27,376 bases of DNA from Stentor roeselii (Eukaryota > Ciliophora > Heterotrichea > Heterotrichida > Stentoridae). Both the position numbers and the translations under genes were made by a program. The stretch covers positions 1 to 27,376 of the forward strand of contig RSEH01000395.1 in the NCBI GenBank assembly GCA_006503475.1, in the 5' to 3' direction. The notes beneath the pieces were generated by a model, which was given only the letters and a program-made list of their open reading frames with translations, had not been told where the DNA came from and did not search any database. Below are positions 18,062 through 27,376 of this stretch, in pieces. The stretch's first letter is position 1, and the number at the start of each line of letters is the position of its first letter.

Positions 18062-19056
18062 ATAAATTATGTTTGAGTAGAATTATGCATTACATCGATG
18101 GCAGATTTAAAGAAGTATCAAAAGTGACATTCGAGGAACATTAGAAATTTTCTATGGTCTCAACAATATATTTGGCTCCTCTTCATAGCATCAAGCATTA
18201 CTTGAATAGTTTAATTTTGTATTACTGATCAAGTGATATCAAGGTTTAATTTTGACGTCGTTATTTGTTCTGATTTGGAATGGGACTCAATTTCAAATAA
18301 TTTAGACTTAAAGTAGATTTCTATAGAGCCAATTTTTTGATTCTCATATTTGGATTGTTTTCTGTGAGCAAGTACGTTTAGTTGACTGGAAAATACTTAA
18401 ATCATAAAAATTAATTGTAACTGAATAAAATAATTAAAAAGGGAAATCTGTGATTGACTCTGATAATCGATTTTTCTGGGAAACTATTCTTTGTTATTAG
18501 GAAGATTATTACAGGAGCTAATCCACACTTTAGTTTAATATATATTACAATTATTGTTGCAACAGTTTTTAATGTGATATTAATGCTGAATCTCCTCATT
18601 TCGATATTAGGAGATAGCTATGACTTATTTATGCTTGAAAAAACTATTTATGATTATAAAGAAAAACTAGAAGCTTGCATTGAAATTCAGAAAACGTTGA
18701 TTTGAAATAGAAGACATGCTAGAAGAATATTTTATCAGATTCTTTCGAAGGCTTTTGATAACGAACAAGGAGAAAATAATGACTGGCAAGGAAAAATACT
18801 CTATACAGAAAAGAGACAAGAAAAAAGAATTGAAGAACTTGCAAGCAATCAAAAACAAATGCAAGATAAAATCGAAAAACAGATTTCTGGAGTAGAAAGC
18901 AAGATTAAAGAAAATATAGAAAAAAAGATTTCTGGAGTAGAAAACAAGATTTCTGGAGTAGAAAACAAGATTAAAGAGAATATAACTGGAATAGAAAACA
19001 AAATTGAGAATCTTGATGAAAAGATTTTAGAGATCTTAAACTTCATCAGAAATTAG
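18062..19056 (+). pseudogene. Polycystin/TRP-like channel C-terminus with coiled-coil tail
   Basis: The well-supported part starts at 18454: a hydrophobic pore/S6-like helix (IYITIIVATVFNVILMLNLL followed by ISILGDSYDLFM), then a helical linker, a single TGA at 18703-18705 after KTLI, then NRRHARRIFYQILSKAFDNE, a coiled coil of 7- and 11-residue units (KISGVEN, KIKENITGIEN) and the ending DEKILEILNFIRN at TAG 19054. The NxxLMLNLLIxxxGDS order is characteristic of the last membrane helix of polycystin/TRP-type cation channels. Upstream (18062-18450), frameshifted hydrophobic pieces (VDFYRANFLILIFGLFSVS) suggest decayed earlier membrane helices. Apart from the one TGA, 18454-19056 is open for 200 codons. 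Confidence 0.65.
18874..19008 (+). repeat. Degenerate 21/33-bp coding repeats of the coiled-coil tail
   Basis: Units based on aagatttctggagtagaaaa (7 codons) and on the 33-bp unit seen at 6-170 alternate here. The mixture shows that heptad and hendecad units exchange by unequal recombination. Confidence 0.8.
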
Positions 19057-20455
19057 TAATTAGATTATTCAGTAATATCAAATGTTGTCAAATTTTAAAA
19101 ATGCTGGGGTATGTTCAGAATATAAAAATAATAGCAGGTTCTCTATTTAGCATAATCAAAAGTTTTCTAGTAACTTATTAACGAGTTTAATACTCAGACC
19201 AAATTTAAGATGTCTAAATAAGTAGGAATATAGTGATAATTATTGTTATGGTGACAAATGTTTTTAATTATTTAGGTAGTTTAACCTGCTTAATATAGCA
19301 ATATTGAATTACTTGAAGCAGATATCATACTATAGATACATATCTAAAATATTTAGTGAATTATCATGAGAAAATACTTATAAATTATTTATTTTATAGA
19401 GTTTCATTAAAGATAATGCTTTAAATATTATATGACTTTTTATAAAATAGGACTTCTCCTAGACTTAAAATCAGAACTTTTCAAACTTCACCACTTAAAT
19501 TTTCGATAGCTCTATGCAGAATACCTAAGAAATTAACGAGTTTATGAAAATTTAAGCTACTCTAACTTACTAACAAATCTTTTATTCTGTTAAAAAAATT
19601 GGTTTAAGGAGAGCAAGAGGTTAGTAAAAATATCAGGAAGCTCGCATGAAAAAATCAAGTAAGTCTCAGCTTTCGGCTTATAAAGTATTTTCTTTGCAAC
19701 TAGCAGCTTAATTCTCTAAAACTAAGAATTAGCCAAATTTTAATTATGGAGAACCAACAAGAAAACGGAAGAAAAGTATATAGATTGCATTTTCTAAAAA
19801 TTGACTTTCTTAATACTTGAGCTATCAAATAGGCTTATACTTTAATTATATATACCGATAATAATCTAGATTATATTATGATATAAAACATTAATCTATA
19901 TCAATTTAAAATTTATAAAATTAAATCCCAGCTATTTATAATTATATGTTCATCTAACTAGAGAAGTTAATAAATCCTTATTATAATGATTTTTAATATA
20001 TAATGAACAATGACTAAATCTTTTAGATTAATATCGAGTTTAATTTGCGAGGTTAAAACAGAATCCTGACAGAAAGGAATCAAATCATATAAATTTTATA
20101 TTAATGTAGAGTGTTAATGAGGAAAGGTATAAAAATAAATAAAGGTTTCTTAGACTTTGAATACTCAATCTAAGCACTTTCGATGATATCTCAAATAGCA
20201 AATAATTTTAATGATTTCTAAGTCCTGATATTCGCAGAAATATGGCCTATGTAGATGAACTCTTGAGGTTGTATGACTAGGCTCTTTTCTTCATCTGAAT
20301 AAGAAAGCAGATCATTATCGAGAAATAATGAGTTTTTTTAAATGACACTCAAATGTAAAAAATGTAACTCGCGTAAATTTATGTAACATATTTTGTGATT
20401 GGGCGACGATTTTTTTTAAAATTCTTCTAAAAATACAAAAAACAATGAGAATTTC
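19057..20455. other. No intact gene; left part duplicates 231-690
   Basis: 19057-19520 aligns loosely with 231-690 (post-stop flank, taatactcagaccaaat at 19187, agctctatgcagaatacct at 19508), with an insertion of ~70 bp at 19085-19155. 19570-20455 is AT-rich and shows nothing recognisable. Confidence 0.45.
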
Positions 20456-20459
20456 GATA

Positions 20460-21236
20460 AGCTGATAATGATACTCCAATTATTTCAACAATAGGATTTT
20501 TAGGCAGGCCCTTTTGAACTAAATCGGCGAGCTTGATATGTCCTTACCCTGATCAACTTCTGCTTCGATTTTATTTTGAATTAAAGAATCTCTTTCTTAT
20601 TTTTGCCTTGGTCAGTTCTTTAGTTGGGTATTATCTCCAATAAAGAGGTGATTGATTTTCAAGTTCCAAGAAAATCTCTGCAATTCTAGTTCCCATCAAG
20701 GAATTTCCTTATTTCAAAAACTTGAGAATCTTGCAGAAAGTATCATCAGCCAATCCCTCAAATAATTAAAAAAAAAATAAAAAATCTTCCAATAAGCACT
20801 ACCAACAGAACCTAAGGTTTTAAAAGCTTATCAAATATATCTTTAATAAAAAATCAGGCCAAATCCGCTTAAGATCAACTCAAACTCACTTGCCCAGCAT
20901 CGAGAGTCTCAGGTAGCAGTGAAGTTGATTTTGTGAAGACTTCTTCGAAATTGTTGAGAAATCAAGTTGGTGAGGCAGAGGGTTTCTTTGATATTTAAGC
21001 AATATTCAGAATTTTGAAGATCTGCTTGGATATTGAACATTTTAATTGATGACTTTAGAGAAGCAATGGATCAGGGTGATTATCTTACCTTGGCAAGTTA
21101 ATATCGAAAGTTTCAGAGTATCATTTATTTTGAAAGGTTTTTGTTTTATTGGTCTTTGCTTGTGTTTTACTTTTCTTCTGTTGAAATGAAAACTTTTGGA
21201 TGAGTTCACCATCACTGTGTATCTTTCATTTACCAT
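20460..21236 (-). pseudogene. Unrecognised protein pseudogene
   Basis: Read downwards: a 64-codon basic frame (21236-21042), then MFNIQADLQNSEYCLNIKET and LTNLISQQFRRSLHKINF near 21040-20920, then near 20770 LFEGLADDTFCKILKFLK, TAA, GNSLMGTRIAEIFLELENQS, PLYWR, TAA, YPTKELTKAKIRKR, then in two further frames SLIQNKIEAEVDQGKD and KLADLVQKGLPKNPIVEIIG. The parts from 20770 to 20470 join into a plausible helical protein. No family is recognised, and grouping the upstream pieces with it is a guess. Confidence 0.4.
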
Positions 21237-21384
21237 TTAATAAAATCTCAAACCTCTTATTAGAAGTCCAACCAGCGAAAACCTCGTTCATCAATATCTG
21301 ACTAGAGCAAAGCAACTTTCCACCTATTCCGATTCATCAATTAATATTCAGGAAACTCTAATATAATATTTCTAACAAATTTTT

Positions 21385-22010
21385 CATATTCTGATTCAGT
21401 CTAAAGAGGGTGAATTTTTTATGGTTCATTCTTCAATGCTTATTTAAAATCCTTCCATACTAGAACATCAATAAAATTTTACTCTTGGCAGATCTCAAAG
21501 TTGAATTCAGGGGTTTCAAAGAATCGATTGAAGGTTATGAGAGAATTAATTACTCAATTGTTTTTACTCTGCTGATGGAATTCATATGGCAACTGGATAT
21601 ATGGAGGGATGTTTAAAATCTGGAATATAAAAGAAAAAAGAGAATAATTCACTCTAAATAGAAATTTAATATTGGTAGCTTGCTGTTCTTACTCTCCTGA
21701 TCGAATTGTCTAGTAATTTTAGCAATTGATACTCAGTTTCTAATTTTGAAATCAGAAAACAAAGAGAAGATTTTCATTTAATTATTCATCCGAAATTCAG
21801 AATTAAGGATTGTTTACAGAATACGGCTATTCAATTAATCCAATACATTATTCAAATTATTATAATTTATCCCCCTTAAGCTAAATTCATATTACTGAAG
21901 CATAAGACCTTCGAACGATGGATTATTTACTCTTGAATATAAAGATAATGATACTATTTCGTTTTGGAATATTGTAGAGAGAAGAGAGATTTCGTTTAAA
22001 ATTTAAATGC
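21385..22010 (+). pseudogene. WD40-repeat pseudogene fragment
   Basis: From 21488 a frame gives ADLKVEFRGFKESIEGYERI, then after a 1-nt shift SADGIHMATGYMEG, then KIWNIKEKRE, TAA, FTLNRNLILVACCSYSPD. Around 21920-22005 another repeat reads FTLEYKDNDTISFWNIVERR. The KIWN and ISFWN cores with KRE/RRE endings match the minus-strand WD40 pseudogene at 5500-6661, so both belong to one family. The block at 21393-21420 (ctgattcagtctaaagaggg) recurs near 278-306. Confidence 0.6.
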
Positions 22011-23735
22011 CTCTGATTATCAAGGTCTATACTTTATAAATAATGAAAGATGTTATTTTGTGTTAAAATTATAGAATTTATAGGATAGCTATATATTCTG
22101 CTTGATTATCTTTCTAGGTGCATAGTTCAAAGAAAAAATTTAGGATATCTATATAAATATGCAAAAGTAGCTGCATTTATTCTTATGACTATACTGAATA
22201 TTATAAAAGCAGATTTTAAATTGAGGAGCAATTAGAATATATAATTAGTAAGCTTCTTCTCAATTTTAACTCAACGAAAAACTCTAAAGTAGTTCTAGAC
22301 ATATCAAAGTATATAGTAAAGCATGCATCTTCGAGTTAAAGGATTCAGTTACTTTATGATGAAGCCAAAATAATCATTCATAACTTATTCCTTGAAACAA
22401 ATTGAAGCAGATTTGACAGAGAATGTTTACATGGATTAGATTTATTAGATTATTCATACCATTATGCTGTATGTAACAGTACTTTTATATTAATCTAGTT
22501 TACCGGTTTTCTTTAATATATTTGGTAGGTAGGTTAATATCTCTTTATCGAGTTAAAACTTATACTTATTTGCAAATATTCAATTATTTCTATTAAATTA
22601 AACAGATACTGCTAAAAGACATCAATGCATAGTATTTATGATATTTTTCTTCTGAAACTTAGACTGAGTTATTTTTTAAATTTATCTGATCTTAGTATTA
22701 AAATCCCGAACAAATTCACCAAAATATCAAACTAAAAAGTCTGGTTAAGTACTATCAAAGAAGTTGATATGCTTTTTTCTCATAGCACCTCAATATTTTC
22801 TAATTATCAAATTACAAATTCCAGCAAATTTTGTTGGTATACATAATGAAAATATGATTAGGAAAGTTAATTCTAATGCAAAATGTTTAAATGTAGTTTT
22901 CCATGATGAATTGTATTAAAATATATATGGTTTTTCGCTGAGTTAAAATAATCGGGGAAGACTGATGTAAAGTCTTGATTTAAACAAGATTGTGTTAGTA
23001 TCTAGTGACTTAACTGTTATAAAGTTTGGTAGACCAAAATGTTCCTGATCACATTCATTTTTTATACCTTGAGCAATCTACCATGCACATTGCTGAACCT
23101 AATTATTTCTTTCTGATGACTTCACGAAAGCAATCATTACTATTTTGAATTATACTGTCATATTTCCCCATTTTAAATACTATGATTCATCCTCTTTCTG
23201 TTTTTTATTTTTGAGGAAACTGCTCTGATTTCTGCTTCCTCTCGTCTCAATGTAGATAGTTTTTGTCCACTGATCAATTCTCTCAATACTTTATTATGAA
23301 TATATAGAAAGATTGAATGAGGATATTAAAAATATAAATAATTCGAAATATAAACAACCTGAAAATTGATGATTTTATATAAATTTATTAAGCCACTTAA
23401 TTTATTAATTTAATTCACTCAGCAGTTGCCAATTAGAGATTTTTTAGATGTATTTACATGTTGTTTCTGAGATTTTTAGCGATTATATTTAGTCAATATT
23501 ATAGCAAATAAGTCTATATTAAATAGGAGAACTGAGCATAGAATACCTAACTGCCAAGCTTTATCATAAGATTGGGTCGTGTTGTTTGGCTAAAATCCTT
23601 TTGAATAAATTTGAATGATATAATATTCCATTAACAACCTTGTATTTTTTCCTAGTTTTCGGGGTAGTTGACTTAATAATGAAAATAATAAACTGAATCG
23701 TTTAAAAGTGACCAAAAAACTGAAGAGTTTAAGTC
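22011..23735. other. Long AT-rich stretch with faint traces only
   Basis: There are no frames of note. Near 22990-23040, VSI and LTVIKFGRPK in one frame could be a last WD40 trace, and 22820-22915 has a short protein-like run (IPANFVGIHNENMIRKVNSN). Neither is strong enough to call. Confidence 0.35.
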
Positions 23736-23739
23736 TAAA

Positions 23740-24563
23740 GAAGATCAAACACACGAAATTCTAATTTTTATTCCTTTGCTCAATCCTAAGTCAAAAACAG
23801 CGAACTCGTCAGCATCGAATTTTAAGTAATCCACAAATGTTTGATCCATAAGACTTGTACCAAACTGCTCAAGACTTCAAAATCAATCATTTTCAAAACA
23901 TGTTTATAATCATTTCCTTAATTCGATGACTGATTAACAAGGCCACTTTGTTTTTTTGGTGCCATGAGATCGATCTGATCATTGTCGATTTTCAGTCTAA
24001 CCTTATAAGTCGTGAAGTTGTTTTTGAAGGTTTCTGAAAAGTTGAAACAGAGTTCATTTAAATTTAAGATTTTTAAACTTCCGAAAAAAAGAGTTTCAGG
24101 CAAATTATCCCGTTTTGAATATAGTCTTTCTTGTAATCGATTTTCAACAATTCACTTCCTTCAGAACATTCAAAGTCTTCATTGCATTTTGAGCTTAGAA
24201 CAGGGTAAGCAAGCAGAAAGGATCCAGGAATTTGATGAATTCAGTTCTTTCTTCTTTGAATTGTCTCATTAAGTTCTCAACATGACTTGCATTGTTCATG
24301 ACAAGGAAACAATAATAGAATTGTGAGTTAAAAAACATAGTGATAAGTGGCATAACTTTATCGGTATGGACTGGAATTGGCACTTTTATAGCTAATACAC
24401 TTATTGAAGCTTTCACAAATTTGGCAGTGCAAGTAGCAAGGCTTTCAAGAGTCTTCCTGAAGTAGCTCAGGGCTATTCCAAAATCCTTTATAATACCATT
24501 ACTCTTGATTCGAAGAAGGTGCTGAATAAGACTTTTACAATTGTTAAAATAATCATACCTCAT
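23740..24563 (-). pseudogene. Unrecognised protein pseudogene
   Basis: ATG 24563 opens 122 codons (MRYDYFNNCKSLIQHLLRIK, VMNNASHVENLMRQFKEERT). At the end of that frame a shift leads into LAYPVLSSKCNEDFECSEGS and IDYKKDYIQNGIICLKLFF, then the frame 24103-23918 with FNFSETFKNNFTTYKVRLKI and NDQIDLMAPKKQ, and after TAA and another shift LMDQTFVDYLKFDADEFAVF to about 23760. Together they look like one ~270-residue protein in four frames. Asn/Thr/Cys content would suit a secreted or surface domain, but no signal peptide or family is identified. Confidence 0.45.
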
Positions 24564-25414
24564 TAAATTTGACTCTTCATAATTTATACCACTGAAATTT
24601 TAGAGCAGTGATTTAATCACTGATCAAATTAATTATTGGTTAATAAAAAGGATTTAAATACATAAAAATATATGAGCTAATAATTATAAAATATTTAGCG
24701 TGATTTGATTAGGTCTCAAATTCTAAATAAGCATTTAAGTGTGATATTATTGCTAATTAAATACTTAATAGTTTTGAAGTATACTTAGCCAAAGTTTTTA
24801 TAAAAGTAAGTTTGCTCAATAGTTCTAAATAAATATCTATTCTAATTAACTAATAATTTTAGCTGAGGCAATAAAATTCCTAGTTCTTCCTTAGTATCAA
24901 ATGAAATAAAACTTATTACCTAATTTAAAAGTTATGATCAATTATGATATATATCATGCAGAAATATCGACTAACAATAAATTTTATTTGTCTAGACATA
25001 ATAGGACCTCAAACTTATGATATAAAATGATGAATGTATAGATTATTTATCGATTTTTATTGTGAAAGTATTAACTCTAATTATAGAGGTTGATTTAAAA
25101 TAATTGAATTTGTTTTATCGAAATAATATTAATGAGTCAACAACAATTGATTTATAAAATAACAACAAGAGCATATTTTTATAATTCAAATTTCTAATTT
25201 GATATTGATATAAATATTTCAAAAATTCTATCAAGAGAAAATGAATCAATAATGTATTCTTAATATAAAAAAAATCAGCTCTCAATAAAATCTTATTCAA
25301 GATCTCATAAATATTCCTAATAATTACTTTCATACAATATTGCTTATGTTTTCATATAAAGAAGACGAAATAGTTTAAAAAAATATTTATTCCATCGTCA
25401 CTCAACTAAAATTC
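24564..25414. other. Very AT-rich spacer
   Basis: Homopolymer-rich DNA. A 72-codon minus-strand frame (25333-25115) is compositionally random (Ile/Leu/Tyr/Asn only) and is not called. Confidence 0.45.
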
Positions 25415-26110
25415 CTGATTCAGGCAAGAGCCCTGACCCAAGGCAGATGTTTTCCAATACCAAAGACTAATACTATCCTTCCTCAGAAGTCTAAACATTA
25501 ACAATTCTATCAGTCCAGAAGTGGCGATTCAAACAAGTTTTCTGAAATGATCAGAAAGTTTTTCAGCCAAGGATTCCAAACGAATTTTAAAACTTGATTA
25601 TCATGAGTGTGAAAAAAAGTAAAGGCCCATTCATCATCCCATGCAAAAGCAAATCAAGTCCTCCAATAATAGGTGATCAAGGCATTTCATTTGAAGATTT
25701 TCTCTGAATTGCAAGTTACTTCATAAATCTAAATTTCAAAAACCCTTCATCATCAATCCCAACAAAATTATGTAGAAGATTGCAAATTCAGTGAATCCTT
25801 AATGACATATGTGTAACTTAAGACTCAAGTTGTATTTTCGCATGCAGAAATCCTTCAAATTGTGAACTTTGTATCGTTTAAACCTTCTTACTTTGTGATA
25901 ACTACTACTACTATGAGAAAATAGTTTCCCAAAAGACAAAACTGTTTCTGTCAATATATTCATTGGAAAATTGACAGATATAAATGTGAAAATAGTCCTG
26001 ATGTTTATTTAGAGTTTATTTGACTTCAAGTTTGTCCTCTTGGCTACAAGCCCGCATCAGACAATTGTAACAATAAGTACGAAAACTGAAAAGCTGTGAG
26101 TTTTGATTCA
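25415..26110 (+). pseudogene. Cysteine-rich surface-protein-like remnant
   Basis: At 25804-26090 the frames give SSCIFACRNPSNCELCIV, TAA, TFLLCDNYYYYEN, then SFPKDKTVSVNI and, after a shift, LQVCPLGYKPASDNCNNKYEN before TGA. The regular CxxC and CPxGY patterns resemble the Cys-rich (furin-like) repeats of protist surface proteins. Upstream, 25415-25610 holds weaker pieces (PDSGKSPDPRQMFSNTKD, QSRSGDSNKFSEMIRKFF) that may or may not belong. Stops and shifts make it non-functional. Confidence 0.4.
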
Positions 26111-26715
26111 ATGAAAAAACTCTTGAGTTTAAGGATCTGGCTTCTAATGTTTGAACCAGCACTGGAAAAAATGATGCAAATTTTTAAGCTTTTCAGAGGA
26201 ATTTCTTTTCCAGAAATTATTTCCTTTTAGATTTCCTAGAAGTCCTCATTGACTACTTTTGATTGGTCTTCGGTTTTTATTTGGGTCAACTCAAATTGAA
26301 GGAGTTTTGTTGAGAAAATTTTAGCATATATAGGATTTAATTGAAATAAAATTAAGAGATTGAGTTTTATTGGGAAAGTCATGATTAGATAAGGAGAAAG
26401 TCTTGAAATAAACCCTGAGAAAATATTATTAGAGGATTTTGGAAGCATCTTTGATATCGGTGCAATTCTTTGTTTTTAATGATTTTTCTTTATATGTGAA
26501 TGGTGTATAAGTATCATTACATTATTCAGCAGTTATTTTATTGATTAGAGATGAAGACGATTTGAATCGGATCTTATTTTTCAGGAGTTTGATTTTTTTA
26601 AGAATTAAATCAAATTTTTCGAGTAAAAGACTTGATTTTAACACTTCTGCTTTGAAAATTGTTAAAATTTAAATCTTGAAAACAAAAAGTTTAACAGTGG
26701 CCTTTACACAAGGCA
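26111..26715. other. Spacer
   Basis: A 70-codon minus-strand frame (26448-26236) is Ile/Leu/Phe-rich without pattern and is not supported. Nothing else is recognised. Confidence 0.4.
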
Positions 26716-26719
26716 GTTA

Positions 26720-27127
26720 AATAAACTATAAAATGTTAAACCTTCTGATCTAGGCCCATCTGACAACCAATGCGATGAGTAAGAATTTCAAACAAATGGA
26801 CTCTGCAAGACCTTGGCGTAGATGAAGAACCTTTCAGATCCAAAAGACTTCACCACTAGTTTCCAAGCACTTTCCTTATGGGCAAAAGATTCCTAATTCA
26901 AAACAAAAATTAACAAACTTTCAGTTCAAGCGAACTCCTCTGCAAGTTTCCAAGGCTTCAATAAAGGTCAAAATCTTTTTAGTCCTTTGACACACAAATT
27001 GAACAAAGCTCCAGCAAATGTTTCAACTTGTTTAGAAATCGAAATGTCTGACCCTGACGACTTTTCTTTCACGAACTTTACTTATGAATAGAAAGCTTTG
27101 GAAGTGGTAAAGATACGTGCAAAATGA
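26720..27127 (+). pseudogene. Hypothetical protein frame interrupted only by TAA/TAG
   Basis: One frame stays protein-like for about 135 codons with no indel: NVKPSDLGPSDNQCDE, TAA, EFQTNGLCKTLA, TAG, MKNLSDPKDFTTSFQALSLW, AKDS, TAA, FKTKINKLSVQANSSASFQG, LTHKLNKAPANVSTCLEIEM, SDPDDFSFTNFTYE, TAG, KALEVVKIRAK, and ends at TGA 27125-27127. A competing frame from ATG 26733 (MLNLLI, TAG, AHLTTNAMSKNFKQMDSARP) follows a TATAAAATG context and ends at a TGA near 26830, so which frame was used is uncertain. No family is recognised. Confidence 0.35.
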
Positions 27128-27376
27128 TAGATTCTAAACTTTTGGTTAATAAGGAATTAGGACCTTCTCTAATATTCAAGAATAGTTTGAAAAATAGATA
27201 TTTATACACTTTTCTCATAGTTGTTCGTAGAACATACTGAAAAGCAGGCTGAAGTTCATGCTCAATTGTTTTTAAGAAGTGAGATTGTGCAAGATTTTCA
27301 TATCAGGTGTATCGAAATTATTTAATCAAGAGATAGCTTGACCTTAACTCCTAAATTTTATTTTAAGGGGAAAAAG

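Noticed and set aside
18849-19046. Minus-strand 65-codon repetitive frame
   Set aside because: Antisense of the coiled-coil repeats.
25115-25333. 72-codon minus-strand frame
   Set aside because: Low-complexity Ile/Leu/Tyr/Asn composition expected from AT-rich DNA.
26236-26448. 70-codon minus-strand frame
   Set aside because: No domain, no start context and no coding-like composition.
1-27376. Euplotes-type code (TGA as Cys) with programmed +1 frameshifts
   Set aside because: The intact genes use TGT/TGC for over 20 Cys with no TGA, and the shifts needed (for example at 15410 and in eIF4A) are mostly not the AAA-TAA +1 type.
1-27376. Telomeric repeats, tRNA or rRNA genes, CRISPR arrays, transposase genes
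   Set aside because: No terminal G/C-rich telomere units, cloverleaf with a T-loop motif, conserved rRNA blocks, regularly spaced repeats or transposase motifs were found by eye.

Overview
The window is AT-rich eukaryotic nuclear DNA, most likely from a ciliate or another ciliated protist. The reasons are the gene content (sperm-tail PG-rich repeat protein, EF-hand protein of a type I associate with ciliary proteins, B-box/WD40 protein, WD40 repeats, polycystin/TRP-like channel tail with coiled coils), mostly intron-poor genes, and many lineage-specific repeat proteins. No telomere, rRNA, tRNA, bacterial operon or transposase is recognisable. I cannot name the species.

Only a few genes look intact. 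On the + strand, 9449-11716 encodes a 755-residue importin-beta-like HEAT protein. Its first ~150 residues are not importin but a Cys/His-rich basic segment followed by seven PPLP[V/I]S repeats. On the - strand, 4548-1925 holds two abutting frames, a 166-residue zinc-finger-like part and a 704-residue beta-propeller-like part, which may be one gene split by a very short intron.

Most of the remaining gene-like DNA is decaying coding sequence. From left to right: the coiled-coil tail of a channel-type protein cut by the window edge (3-230); a coiled-coil pseudogene (1075-1660); WD40 (5500-6661, -) and PG-rich (6677-7774, -) pseudogenes; an eIF4A pseudogene with its DEAD box lost (8050-9202, +); a coiled-coil remnant (11770-12235, -); a hypothetical (12378-12722, +); an EF-hand pseudogene (12734-13735, -); hypothetical + frames (13703-14247); a B-box/coiled-coil/WD40 pseudogene (14855-15860, +); an unrecognised alpha-helical and membrane pseudogene (16508-17762, +); a second channel-tail pseudogene (18062-19056, +); and further unrecognised, WD40 and Cys-rich remnants to the right end.

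Two themes tie the window together. First, the WD40/channel family is present several times, and at least three copies share the same C-terminal coiled-coil ending and even part of the 3' flank. One direct duplication relates 1-690 to 18850-19520. Second, the premature stops in the dead frames often sit where Gln (TAA/TAG) or Trp (TGA) would fit, while the intact genes contain none. Transition-biased decay explains this most simply, but an ambiguous stop-codon system should be excluded.
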